A stretch of DNA of 8,471 nucleotides from Rickettsiella sp. GTDB lineage: Bacteria; Pseudomonadota; Gammaproteobacteria; Diplorickettsiales; Diplorickettsiaceae. The translations under genes were made by a program, and so were the position numbers. This document shows, piece by piece, positions 1 to 6,888 of this stretch. The notes beneath the pieces are model-generated. The model did not search any database. It worked only from the letters and a program-made list of their open reading frames with translations, and was not told the DNA's origin. How positions within the stretch are numbered: the first letter of the stretch is position 1; each line of letters opens with the position of its first letter. The stretch covers positions 1 through 8,471 of the forward strand of contig JAVHYG010000073.1 in assembly GCA_031119195.1 (NCBI GenBank), in the 5' to 3' direction.

Positions 1-344
1 GGGTGTGTCAAGCAATTACTTCAGGAAAGCTCCACACGCTTTACTTAACGTTTACCCAACAAGCCAGCGTCTGTCGCTATCTAGTGCCGCAAGGATATCC
101 TGACCAACCTTATCTCAATGATTTGCTAAATCTGCAGCAGGTGCACAACCCAGATGCACTTTTTTATGCCTCAGTAATAAAAGAACAGAACCACTATCGC
201 ATGCAAGGTTCAAGGGCAATAGCCGTATTGGGGTTAGGGGACACTCTTAGCCAAGCCAACGAAAAAGTAGACACAATTATCGCTGACATTAAGGGAACTT
301 TTTATCATCGCCCTGACATTGGAAAAGAGAAAAATAATGTTTAA
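1..344 (+). CDS. purD: Phosphoribosylamine-glycine ligase (GAR synthetase), C-terminal part only
   Basis: PurD joins phosphoribosylamine to glycine using ATP, the second step of purine synthesis, in the cytoplasm. Only the last 113 or so codons are here; the ATP-grasp core lies upstream of the window. The identification rests on the C-terminal domain: a segment VCRYLVPQGYP matching the place where E. coli PurD has a GGYP motif, then AVLGLGDTLSQAN (E. coli: VTALGHTVAEAQ), then an ending FYHRPDIG that matches the E. coli CFCRKDIG terminus. The VCRYLVP wording is closer to the VCKYVVP form I recall from Legionella-type PurD than to E. coli. The frame is open to the left edge, so the GTG at base 3 is an internal valine and not a start. 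The stop overlaps the start of the next gene by 8 bp, so the two are probably translationally coupled. Confidence 0.88.
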   Translation, partial: VCQAITSGKLHTLYLTFTQQASVCRYLVPQGYPDQPYLNDLLNLQQVHNPDALFYASVIKEQNHYRMQGSRAIAVLGLGDTLSQANEKVDTIIADIKGTFYHRPDIGKEKNNV

Positions 345-2418
345 TATTGCTATTTTAGGATCGACACGTGGAAGCTATCTTCATACTTTAACTGCTGCTA
401 CTACGACTTTATCGGCAAAGATTGCTCTGGTAGTTAGTGACCGCCAAGACGCCCCTATTTTAGAACGGGCAAAAACACTCGATGTACCCTCATTATATCT
501 AGATGCAAAGGGTTTGACACGCGAAGTGTATGCCGAAAAACTAGACCTAATCTTACACCAACATCGCATCGACGTCATTTTGTTGGTAGGGTTTATGCGT
601 ATTTTAGCCAAATCCTTGACACAAAAATGGCAGGGCAAAATCCTCAACGTTCATCCTTCACTTTTACCACGCTATGCTGGTCTAATGGATTTACAAGTTC
701 ACCAAGCAGTACTGACAAATGGTGATAGCGAGACCGGTTGCACTGTCCATGAAGTAACAGATAGCGTGGATGATGGAAAGATTTTAGTACAAAAAAAATG
801 TACAGTTAACCCACAAGAAACACCCGAAAGCTTAAAAACAAAAGTTCAAGCACTCGAAAAAGATGCTTTGCTGCAAGCACTTCATCTCAGCTTACCGCGC
901 CCGATTCATACTGCTCTCATTTCGGTAGCAGATAAAACTCATCTTATTGACTTTGCCTCAAACCTACATCGTTGTGGTGTCACTATTATCAGTACCGGTG
1001 GAACCGCGAAAGCCTTGCGTGCTGCCAACATTCCTATCACCTTGGTTACAGATATTACAGATTTTCCAGAAATCATGGCTGGAAGAGTTAAAACGCTGCA
1101 CCCAAAAATCCATGGTGCTATTTTAGGCCGACGCGATCAGCACGCAAACGAAGCAAAAACCCATGCAATTAACTGGATCGATTTGGTAGTCGTTAATCTT
1201 TATCCTTTTCAAACAAACGTTGCACAAGGTGAAAGCACTGAAACAATTATCGAAAATATTGATATCGGCGGACCCGCTATGTTAAGAGCAGCGGCAAAAA
1301 ACCATCTTTGGGTGTCAGCAGTGCATGATCCGGCAGATTACCCAATCATTTTGAATGAATTACAAGCCCATCAGGGTATAAAATATACAACACGGCAAAC
1401 CTTAGCTGCCAAAGCTTTTGCCCATACTGCTTATTACGACAGTGAAATTACCCATTATCTCAATGCCGCTCCTTTTCTTTCTCGAACACAATGGATGATA
1501 CCACTAAAACGTTGCGATACACTACGTTACGGTGAAAACCCGCACCAACAAGCCGCATTATTTCACACCCCTTTTGGCTTCGGTCTAGCACAGGGAAACC
1601 TTATTCAAGGAAAAGCTTTGTCCTATAACAATCTCGTGGATGCTGAAGCCGCCTTACAATGTGTACGAAATTTTAATGCGCCTGCGTGTGTGGTCGTCAA
1701 ACATGCAAATCCTTGCGGTGCTGCAGTTGCTGATGATATCGAACAAGCTTATAAGCAAGCGTTTCATGCGGATAAACAATCAGCATTCGGTGGCATCATT
1801 GCATTGAATCGCCCATGCACACAAACTATTGCTCAGCATCTAAGCGAAGTTTTTATGGAAGTTATTCTAGCACCCGCTTTTAGCCAGGATGCACAATGCA
1901 TTCTTGCAAAAAAACCTAATTGTCGTGTCCTAGCTTTAGCAGATTGGGGAAAAATTAACCTTCCTTTTAATGTCAAAGCCATTTCCGGAGGATTGTTAGT
2001 ACAGAGTAGTGATCAACATCAACTTATCACGGCAGAATTAGAAACTGTCACCACAAAAATACCTAGTACCGAAATTTTAAAAGAATTATTATTTGCCTGG
2101 CAAATTGTAAAGTATTTAAAATCAAACGCCATTGCCATTACCAAAAATCATGTCACCTTAGGATTAAGCGGCGGTCATGTTTCGCGCATCGATGCGCTTA
2201 AATTTGCTTTGCACAAAAGTAGCAACTCGTTAACTGACGCTGTACTTGCTTCCGATGCATTTTTCCCATTTCGTGATAGCATCGATGCTTTAGCTAACAC
2301 GGGTATTAAAGCTATCATACAACCGGGTGGTTCGGTACGCGATTCTGAAGTAATTGCTGCCTGTAATGAATATGAAATCGCTATGGTTTTCACTCATACA
2401 CGCTGTTTTAATCATTGA
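337..2418 (+). CDS. purN-purH: PurN-PurH fusion: GAR transformylase / AICAR transformylase-IMP cyclohydrolase
   Basis: One uninterrupted frame of 693 residues encodes two purine enzymes. Residues 1-187 are a PurN-type formyltransferase: substrate loop GSTRGSYL (8-15), GFMRIL (85-90), and the catalytic set Asn104 and His106 in LNVHPSLLP plus Asp145 in the SVDDGK loop. Residues 188-693 are a complete bifunctional PurH. The IMP cyclohydrolase part shows STGGTA (219-224), GRVKTLHPK (249-257), NLYPF (287-291) and NIDIGGP (307-313). The AICAR transformylase part shows RYGENPHQ (397-404), SYNN (429-432), catalytic Lys455-His456 in VKHANPCG, SNAIA (596-600) and ASDAFFPFRD (638-647). E. coli PurN is 212 aa and PurH 529 aa, so both are slightly trimmed and the junction has almost no linker. 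The start chosen is ATG 337, which aligns with PurN; an upstream TTG at 319 would add six residues inside purD. Odd residue: GGHVSR (612-617), where PurH normally has GQ.SR. Confidence 0.95.
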   Translation: MFNIAILGSTRGSYLHTLTAATTTLSAKIALVVSDRQDAPILERAKTLDVPSLYLDAKGLTREVYAEKLDLILHQHRIDVILLVGFMRILAKSLTQKWQGKILNVHPSLLPRYAGLMDLQVHQAVLTNGDSETGCTVHEVTDSVDDGKILVQKKCTVNPQETPESLKTKVQALEKDALLQALHLSLPRPIHTALISVADKTHLIDFASNLHRCGVTIISTGGTAKALRAANIPITLVTDITDFPEIMAGRVKTLHPKIHGAILGRRDQHANEAKTHAINWIDLVVVNLYPFQTNVAQGESTETIIENIDIGGPAMLRAAAKNHLWVSAVHDPADYPIILNELQAHQGIKYTTRQTLAAKAFAHTAYYDSEITHYLNAAPFLSRTQWMIPLKRCDTLRYGENPHQQAALFHTPFGFGLAQGNLIQGKALSYNNLVDAEAALQCVRNFNAPACVVVKHANPCGAAVADDIEQAYKQAFHADKQSAFGGIIALNRPCTQTIAQHLSEVFMEVILAPAFSQDAQCILAKKPNCRVLALADWGKINLPFNVKAISGGLLVQSSDQHQLITAELETVTTKIPSTEILKELLFAWQIVKYLKSNAIAITKNHVTLGLSGGHVSRIDALKFALHKSSNSLTDAVLASDAFFPFRDSIDALANTGIKAIIQPGGSVRDSEVIAACNEYEIAMVFTHTRCFNH

Positions 2419-2423
2419 AGAGG
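2417..2423 (+). promoter_or_regulatory. Shine-Dalgarno site of purE
   Basis: GAAGAGG lies 9 bases before ATG 2433 and overlaps the TGA stop of the preceding fusion gene. It settles the purE start on ATG 2433 rather than the in-frame TTG at 2415, which lies ahead of this site and would need its own. Confidence 0.6.
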
Positions 2424-2432
2424 CATCATTTC

Positions 2433-2960
2433 ATGAATACCACTTTGCAACAAGCACATTTGAAAAACGAAGGTGCACTTGTAGGCCTTGTTATGGGATC
2501 TCATTCTGATTGGCAAACCATGAAAGAAGCTGCAGACATGTTAACTGAATTGCATATCGCTTTTGAATCCGACATTGTATCCGCACACCGCACACCTGAT
2601 AAATTATTTCAGTATGCTGAAACTGCAGCAGTTCGTGGACTGCAAGTATTAATTGCAGGCGCAGGAGGGGCAGCGCATCTACCAGGCATGTTAGCCGCTA
2701 AAACAATACTACCTGTTTTAGGTGTTCCTATTGAATCGCAAAGCTTAAAAGGGTTGGATTCACTCTATTCTATCGTACAAATGCCAAAAGGCATTCCTGT
2801 CGGCACACTTGCAATTGGAACAGCCGGTGCAGCCAATGCAGCCTTACTGGCTGCCAGTATTTTAGCTCTGCATGATTACACTATCCGCCATAAGCTAGAA
2901 AATTTTCGCCAGCTTCAAACCCAAAACATCTTAGCTACCTCTTTACCACAAAACGTATGA
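2433..2960 (+). CDS. purE: N5-carboxyaminoimidazole ribonucleotide mutase (PurE class I)
   Basis: PurE converts N5-CAIR, the product of PurK, to CAIR in cytoplasmic purine synthesis. The 175-residue protein is close to the 169 of E. coli PurE and can be aligned with it nearly end to end. Visible signatures are VMGSHSDW (20-27) with the substrate-binding Ser and Asp, SAHRTPDK (50-57) with the catalytic His52, then AGAGGAAHLPGM, PVLGVP, DSLYSIVQMP and IPVGTLAIG. These are class I (bacterial mutase) features, and the PurK encoded next door fits that class. About 15 extra residues precede the conserved core. ATG 2433 has a good Shine-Dalgarno site inside the end of the upstream gene. The stop overlaps the purK start (ATGA), so coupled translation with purK is likely. 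Confidence 0.97.
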   Translation: MNTTLQQAHLKNEGALVGLVMGSHSDWQTMKEAADMLTELHIAFESDIVSAHRTPDKLFQYAETAAVRGLQVLIAGAGGAAHLPGMLAAKTILPVLGVPIESQSLKGLDSLYSIVQMPKGIPVGTLAIGTAGAANAALLAASILALHDYTIRHKLENFRQLQTQNILATSLPQNV

Positions 2961-3982
2961 AAGTTGGAATTTTGGGTGCAGGTCAACTAGCGCAGCTACT
3001 TGCTCACAGTGCTTATTCCTTGGGTTTGGAAACAGTATGCTTCACAAATAACCCCGATGTTCCTGCTGCCCGTTTTAGTCCGTTATATATCGGGAACATC
3101 CATGATAGTAAAGATCTTATAGGCTTTGCTGAACAATGTGATGTCATTACATTTGAAAATGAAAATATTGCTCCTGAAATTATCGAGTTCTTATCACAAT
3201 ATAAGCCGGTTTTACCAGACCAAAAAGCTATTAAAGTTGCCCAAGATCGATTTATCGAAAAAACTTTTTTACAAACATTAAATATCCCAACACCCTGCTT
3301 TGCTGCTATTGATTCTCTTACCGATCTAAACACAGCTATTTCTAACATAGGCTTGCCAGCGCTCTTAAAAACACGGCGTTTTGGTTATGATGGCAAAGGT
3401 CAAGTACTGCTTCACGATACTCACCTTGCTGCAAACGCGTGGGATGCAATCGATCGTGTACCTGCTATTTTAGAAAAATGGGTTACTTTTGAACATGAAG
3501 TTTCACTGATTGCTGCTCGTAATCAGACAGGGGCAACAATATTTTACCCCCTGATTAAAAATACGCATAAACAAGGCATATTGCGCTTTTCTGAAAGTCC
3601 ATTTACCAATCCTGATTTACAAAAGTTAGCTGAATACCACATGCAATTGGTTTTTGACGCTTTAGACTATGTAGGGGTAATGGCTTTTGAATTTTTTGTT
3701 AAAGAATCACAGTTGATTGGAAATGAATTAGCCCCTCGCGTACACAATTCAGGTCATCTTACTATTGAAGGCTTTAATGCCAGTCAATTTGAAAATCATT
3801 TACGCAGTATTCTTGATTGCCCTTTAATTAAACCCATTTTACGTGCCTCCACAAAAATGACCAATATAATTGGAATTTTACCAGAGCTTACAATTCAGGA
3901 TTGTCAGAATATCCATTTTTATAATTACGGCAAAACACCCAAACCTGGACGCAAATTAGGTCATATTATAAAATATCTCTAA
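2957..3982 (+). CDS. purK: N5-carboxyaminoimidazole ribonucleotide synthase (PurK)
   Basis: PurK uses ATP and bicarbonate to carboxylate aminoimidazole ribonucleotide, giving N5-CAIR for PurE. The 341-residue protein (E. coli 355) has the ATP-grasp layout. It shows an N-terminal pre-ATP-grasp fold with GILGAGQLAQLL (4-15) and TFENEN (65-70). The nucleotide-binding segment KTRRFGYDGKGQ (138-149) follows, then EKWVTFEHEVSLI (173-185) and YPLIKNTHKQGILR (197-210). The metal/ATP site is NELAPRVHNSGH (256-267), and the protein ends with YGKTPKPGRKLGH (324-336). HLTIEG stands where most PurK have HWTIEG. It starts four bases inside purE and is the last gene of the operon; the next gene faces the other way. 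Confidence 0.96.
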   Translation: MKVGILGAGQLAQLLAHSAYSLGLETVCFTNNPDVPAARFSPLYIGNIHDSKDLIGFAEQCDVITFENENIAPEIIEFLSQYKPVLPDQKAIKVAQDRFIEKTFLQTLNIPTPCFAAIDSLTDLNTAISNIGLPALLKTRRFGYDGKGQVLLHDTHLAANAWDAIDRVPAILEKWVTFEHEVSLIAARNQTGATIFYPLIKNTHKQGILRFSESPFTNPDLQKLAEYHMQLVFDALDYVGVMAFEFFVKESQLIGNELAPRVHNSGHLTIEGFNASQFENHLRSILDCPLIKPILRASTKMTNIIGILPELTIQDCQNIHFYNYGKTPKPGRKLGHIIKYL

Positions 3983-3999
3983 AAATAATTTTATAATAT
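3963..3999. repeat. 12-bp perfect inverted repeat over the purK stop codon
   Basis: ATATTATAAAAT (3963-3974) and ATTTTATAATAT (3988-3999) are exact reverse complements separated by 13 bases, and the purK stop TAA (3980-3982) is in the loop. The stem is all A/T and no clean T-run follows, so it is a poor candidate for an intrinsic terminator; it may be a weak end-of-operon structure or chance in AT-rich DNA. Confidence 0.4.
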
Positions 4000-4131
4000 A
4001 AATAACAAAAATATTCATACACAGCAAAAGAAAATTTAAGTGATATAGGAGTGCATAATTTATTTCTAAAATATACTTATAAACTAATTTTTAAAAAATT
4101 AAATGATTTATTATGAAAAATACTTATAACA

Positions 4132-4171
4132 AGCATACCTTCAGCTGATCAGAACGTTTATGCTGAATGCT
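4132..4171. terminator. Possible bulged hairpin between the convergent purK and yggE genes
   Basis: AGCAT (4132-4136) pairs with ATGCT (4167-4171), and TCAGC (4141-4145) pairs with GCTGA (4162-4166), with a 4-base bulge and a 16-base loop. It sits directly at the 3' end of the minus-strand yggE-type gene. On the minus strand only a short T5 run follows some 12 bases later. It could end transcription of either convergent gene, but the long loop and lack of an adjacent T-run make it weak. The rest of the 188-bp gap (3983-4170) is AT-rich without recognisable content. Confidence 0.25.
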
Positions 4172-4896
4172 CACCGATTTTTTAACTCAAATACAACGTC
4201 GACCTGCTCCTTAAAGTGAATACGTTGTTGTTCATAAGTTTGAGCGGGATTAGTTTCTGAGGCATTCCCTACTCTCAGAAATAGAGGTCTAGGCATTGGC
4301 GGCTGATCATTATTCATTTGATATTGAATGCTATAAACGGGTCCTAGATTAACTTTAAAACCATCTGCCAATGAAGTTGCTTGAAAGATGGCATTATCAA
4401 TGGCTTTTTTAAGTGCTTGTTCATGGTAAATAGTTGGGTTTGCCACACCTAACCTTACCGATTGAATTTCATTCAAATTAAGCTTCAGGGCTCCATCCAA
4501 TAGCACATTGAGTTTATCGATTTGACGCAATGTCACTTGAACCTGGCGTACTGCGCGGTAACCTTTTAGTACAGCCGTACCAGATTTCTGGTAATCATAT
4601 TCTGGCTGAGTGATCAAATTGGCCGCATTAATATCTTTATTCTCAATACCGTTCTTATGGAGAAAATCAAAATAGTGTGTGATACGCATATCGACCTGTC
4701 TTTTAGCTGCAGCAGCATCTTTCGCAGATGAACTCACTTCAATAACAATAGTAGCCATATCAGGAGGCACATCAACACTAGCGATACCCGTAGTACTAAG
4801 ATGTGGTCCTTGTGGCATTTCGGTAGCATTTATAGGCAATGCTAAAGCGACCCCTAACCCTATGAGTATCGCTAAAGTTAATGTTTTCAACTTCAC
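4171..4896 (-). CDS. yggE: Secreted SIMPL-domain protein (DUF541), YggE-like
   Basis: This 241-residue protein aligns with E. coli YggE (246 aa) over nearly its whole length. Shared stretches include GPHLSTTG.ASVDV.PD.AT (30-49), LKGYRAVRQVQVTLRQ (109-124), LNVLLDGALKLNLNEI (128-143), AIDNAIFQA (165-173), LGPVYSIQY (184-192) and QVDVVFEL (231-238). The SIMPL domain covers roughly residues 31-238. Residues 1-24 look like a Sec signal peptide: lysines at the N-terminus, a hydrophobic core, and a cleavage site after Ile-Asn-Ala, so the mature protein should be periplasmic. YggE has been linked to lowering oxidative stress in E. coli; its biochemical activity is not established, so none is assigned. 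The start is GTG, supported by alignment with the E. coli N-terminus and by GGGAG a few bases upstream. It is a single gene, convergent with purK. Confidence 0.93.
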   Translation of the reverse strand: MKLKTLTLAILIGLGVALALPINATEMPQGPHLSTTGIASVDVPPDMATIVIEVSSSAKDAAAAKRQVDMRITHYFDFLHKNGIENKDINAANLITQPEYDYQKSGTAVLKGYRAVRQVQVTLRQIDKLNVLLDGALKLNLNEIQSVRLGVANPTIYHEQALKKAIDNAIFQATSLADGFKVNLGPVYSIQYQMNNDQPPMPRPLFLRVGNASETNPAQTYEQQRIHFKEQVDVVFELKNR

Positions 4897-5185
4897 GCTC
4901 TCCCAATATCTTAAATAATCAAGACATCGCTATTCAAAGGTTATCTTTTAGGAATTTTTTTAAGTTAACCGTCATCAAGCTTTTATAAATAATAATTATT
5001 TAATCTTAATTTTACAAGCAATTTATGATGCGTTTGACTGACTCTTTTTTTTTAATTCTACTTTCTTTGTTTCTGTCTAGATAAACTTATCTGAATTTTA
5101 ACCTAGATATAACTTAGCTTAGGCTAAAAATAAAAATTTTTTATTGAAAAAAGGCTAACGTTTATTACAATTTATTAACTACTGA
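4897..5185. other. 289-bp AT-rich intergenic gap between yggE and the ankyrin gene
   Basis: It must hold the yggE promoter (minus strand) and the end of the ankyrin transcript, but neither is clear. A weak promoter-like pair on the minus strand is TTAACT (4963-4968) and GATAAC (4940-4945) with a 17-base spacer. A small hairpin TTAGC-TTAG-GCTAA lies at 5114-5127, and AGGCTAA recurs at 5152-5158. Near 5129-5145 there is an A/T-only palindrome. No open frame here has a believable start and composition. Confidence 0.4.
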
Positions 5186-6535
5186 TTATTTCTCTTTGCA
5201 CAGTCTTTTACTAGTTTGTTTTTCTGCCCCAGTAACTTCTTCAGCTGTATCTTTGTATTTACTACCCCTAAATAACCCGGTAGTTTGCATTAATACACTG
5301 GTACTAGCTACACTATCGACTGTATTTCTGTAATCAGCACCAGAACGTGAAGATTCTCCTTGTTGTGAAAGAAAAGTATTAATTGCATGGACTGGACCTG
5401 CTCTTTGGGTAGTTCTATTTTCAATAATTGGTTTACTTAGCGTAGCAAGCTTCCCCTCTAAGTTAATTTGCAAACGCTCACTAAAAAAAATAGGAAATTG
5501 ATTAAGCGCATCTGGAGTTTCTAATAGCTGTTTTAAATAATCTTTAATATTGGAATTAGCAAAGATAGTTGCTAATTTTTCATTATCTTTCTCTCGGTAA
5601 ATATCGCCCAATGAATAGTCACTATCAGCAAATTTTTGATGTAATTGCTTAGCCGCTATTAAATTATTTTTTATTTGTTTACCATAATTTGGAAAGCAAA
5701 TTTCGAGATCACTATTGGTTTCTATATCTGCAACAATGCTCTCATTCTTTACAAAATCTGTTAATTTTTCTGGATCCCTCATTAAACAAAGTGTATAAAA
5801 GGAATAATCATCGTTTATCTTTGCAGCTTGCATCATCTTCACTTCTTGGACTAAGCGGTTCCAATTATCAGATAACCCATTTAATAGCAAATCTGAAGTC
5901 TTATGTAACTGTTTAGGTTTGTTTATCCGTGGATTTTCTAATAAAACGGTTTTAAAAATACTCTTACAAAATTGAAATTGTTCATCACTCGCCGCACCAA
6001 TACAACTATCAACGCATTCTGCAAGATATTTATTGAGCACCGCTGGATTATCGTAATTCGCTAATAGTTGAAGCGGCGTTTCACCTTCATAGCTAACGGC
6101 ATTAACATCAATACGTTTATGTGCCCAAAAATAGTTAATAGCTTCATCATCTTCACAAATAATGGCATGATGTAACGGCGTCCAACCTTGGTCATCTTTA
6201 GCGTTAATATCAGCTCCATGATTAAGTAACAAGCTGCTTATTTTATCACTTATATTTGTATTAAGCGCATAATGGAGTGGCGTATAACCTTTTTTACATT
6301 TAACTGTTACGTCTGCCCCATGCTTTAAAAGAAGCGCTACCAGATGAATTTTACCCTCTTGCACTGCAAGATGCAGCGGAGTCTCGCCTGAAGTAAGTCG
6401 CGTGTTAACTTCAATGCCACTACGGAGAAGTGAGTCCACACTAAAATAATAATCTGCCTTAATAGCAACAAAAAGAGGATAACGAGTATACTCATCTTCT
6501 ACTGCTAAAGTTTGACTTGAATTATCCCTATTCAT
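5186..6535 (-). CDS. Ankyrin-repeat protein with unrecognised C-terminal region; candidate secreted effector
   Basis: The 449-residue product has an N-terminal block of about five ankyrin repeats: a worn one (about 16-48), three good ones with TPLH cores (49-81, 83-115, 117-149), and a partial one from about 151 to 172. Ankyrin repeats bind protein partners. Residues 175-370 are hydrophilic, apparently mostly helical, and match no domain I recognise. The last 75 or so residues are rich in Ser/Thr, Gly and charged residues, with an acidic patch EEVTGAE (432-438) followed by a basic end. There is no signal peptide or membrane segment. Such architecture is common among type IV (Dot/Icm) effectors of Legionella and Coxiella, so host-directed secretion is a reasonable but unproven inference. 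ATG 6535 is preferred to the in-frame GTG 6541 because GAGAGGG ends five bases before the ATG and overlaps the GTG. It is flanked by large AT-rich gaps, so it is probably a single transcript. Confidence 0.85.
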   Translation of the reverse strand: MNRDNSSQTLAVEDEYTRYPLFVAIKADYYFSVDSLLRSGIEVNTRLTSGETPLHLAVQEGKIHLVALLLKHGADVTVKCKKGYTPLHYALNTNISDKISSLLLNHGADINAKDDQGWTPLHHAIICEDDEAINYFWAHKRIDVNAVSYEGETPLQLLANYDNPAVLNKYLAECVDSCIGAASDEQFQFCKSIFKTVLLENPRINKPKQLHKTSDLLLNGLSDNWNRLVQEVKMMQAAKINDDYSFYTLCLMRDPEKLTDFVKNESIVADIETNSDLEICFPNYGKQIKNNLIAAKQLHQKFADSDYSLGDIYREKDNEKLATIFANSNIKDYLKQLLETPDALNQFPIFFSERLQINLEGKLATLSKPIIENRTTQRAGPVHAINTFLSQQGESSRSGADYRNTVDSVASTSVLMQTTGLFRGSKYKDTAEEVTGAEKQTSKRLCKEK

Positions 6536-6540
6536 CTGCA

Positions 6541-6547
6541 CCCTCTC
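6541..6547 (-). promoter_or_regulatory. Shine-Dalgarno site of the ankyrin gene
   Basis: On the minus strand GAGAGGG ends at base 6541, five bases before ATG 6535. Its last G is the first base of the alternative GTG start, which argues against that start. Confidence 0.55.
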
Positions 6548-6563
6548 TTAAACATCTTAAGAG
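6545..6563. repeat. 7-bp inverted repeat at the ankyrin gene leader
   Basis: CTCTTAA (6545-6551) and TTAAGAG (6557-6563) are exact reverse complements with a 5-base loop. One arm overlaps the first three bases of the ankyrin Shine-Dalgarno site, and the repeat lies where transcription would start from the promoter proposed at 6565-6593. It could be an operator or, in a longer transcript, a small hairpin masking the ribosome site. Confidence 0.35.
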
Positions 6564-6564
6564 G

Positions 6565-6593
6565 ATAATGCCTCAACGAAAATAATTCGTCAA
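6565..6593 (-). promoter_or_regulatory. Predicted sigma-70-type promoter of the ankyrin gene
   Basis: On the minus strand TTGACG (6593-6588, five of six matches to the -35 consensus) is followed after exactly 17 bases by CATTAT (6570-6565, four of six matches to the -10 consensus). Transcription would begin near 6558, giving a leader of about 22 bases before ATG 6535. The prediction is by eye only. Confidence 0.4.
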
Positions 6594-6888
6594 TTAAATA
6601 ACAATACCATTGATAAAAAAATTAAAATTTTTTGACTTGCTGTAGGTTATTTTTCTAAAAAGACATGCTTCTAGAAACAAAATACAATTAATTTTTTTAA
6701 ATCGTATATATGCTAACTCCTTAGCAAAATAAATATACCACTTTATATTTTTGTCAAAAAGATCATATTAATATTTTTTAGACTAACTATCTCAATCTTT
6801 AATTTTATTTAAAGCATACTTGTGTCAAATAGATTAATACGTTTTAGTAACATACGCTTCTTTTATTAATGAAATTAGTAAGAAATAG

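Larger units (their letters stand above)
6542..6888. other. 347-bp AT-rich intergenic region
   Basis: Apart from the ankyrin promoter and leader repeat at its left end, I find nothing firm. The kinase remnant ends at 6889 with no clear downstream terminator. The stretch is dominated by A/T runs, such as the near-palindromic A/T block around 6615-6632 and a TTCTAGAA palindrome at 6669-6676. No RNA gene or coding frame is supported. Confidence 0.45.

Noticed and set aside
3..5. GTG as a true start of a short 113-residue gene
   Set aside because: The protein is the C-terminal domain of PurD and the frame is open to the left edge, so the gene runs in from outside.
319..336. Upstream TTG start adding six residues to the PurN-PurH protein
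   Set aside because: ATG 337 aligns with the normal PurN N-terminus; the TTG lies deeper in purD and has no ribosome site.
381..647. Minus-strand open frame inside the PurN part
   Set aside because: Shadow of a conserved enzyme on the other strand; no recognisable motifs.
2175..2393. Minus-strand open frame inside the PurH part
   Set aside because: Lies opposite highly conserved PurH sequence and has no family features.
2415..2432. TTG start for purE
   Set aside because: The Shine-Dalgarno site at 2417-2423 lies after it and is well spaced for ATG 2433.
3013..3348. Minus-strand open frame opposite purK
   Set aside because: Antisense to a conserved ATP-grasp enzyme; composition follows the purK codons.
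4051..4116. Tiny GTG frame of 21 codons preceded by ATAGGA
   Set aside because: The ribosome-like site has no spacing to the GTG, and the peptide is only Lys/Leu/Asn/Tyr-rich AT noise.
4073..4129. Direct repeat ATACTTATAA at 4073-4082 and 4120-4129
   Set aside because: Ten A/T-dominated bases repeated in an AT-rich gap is easily chance; no further copies seen.
4679..4918. Plus-strand open frame opposite yggE
   Set aside because: Antisense to a gene with strong end-to-end similarity to E. coli YggE.
5689..5916. Plus-strand open frame opposite the ankyrin gene
   Set aside because: Short antisense frame with no motif or ribosome site; explained by the AT-rich gene below it.
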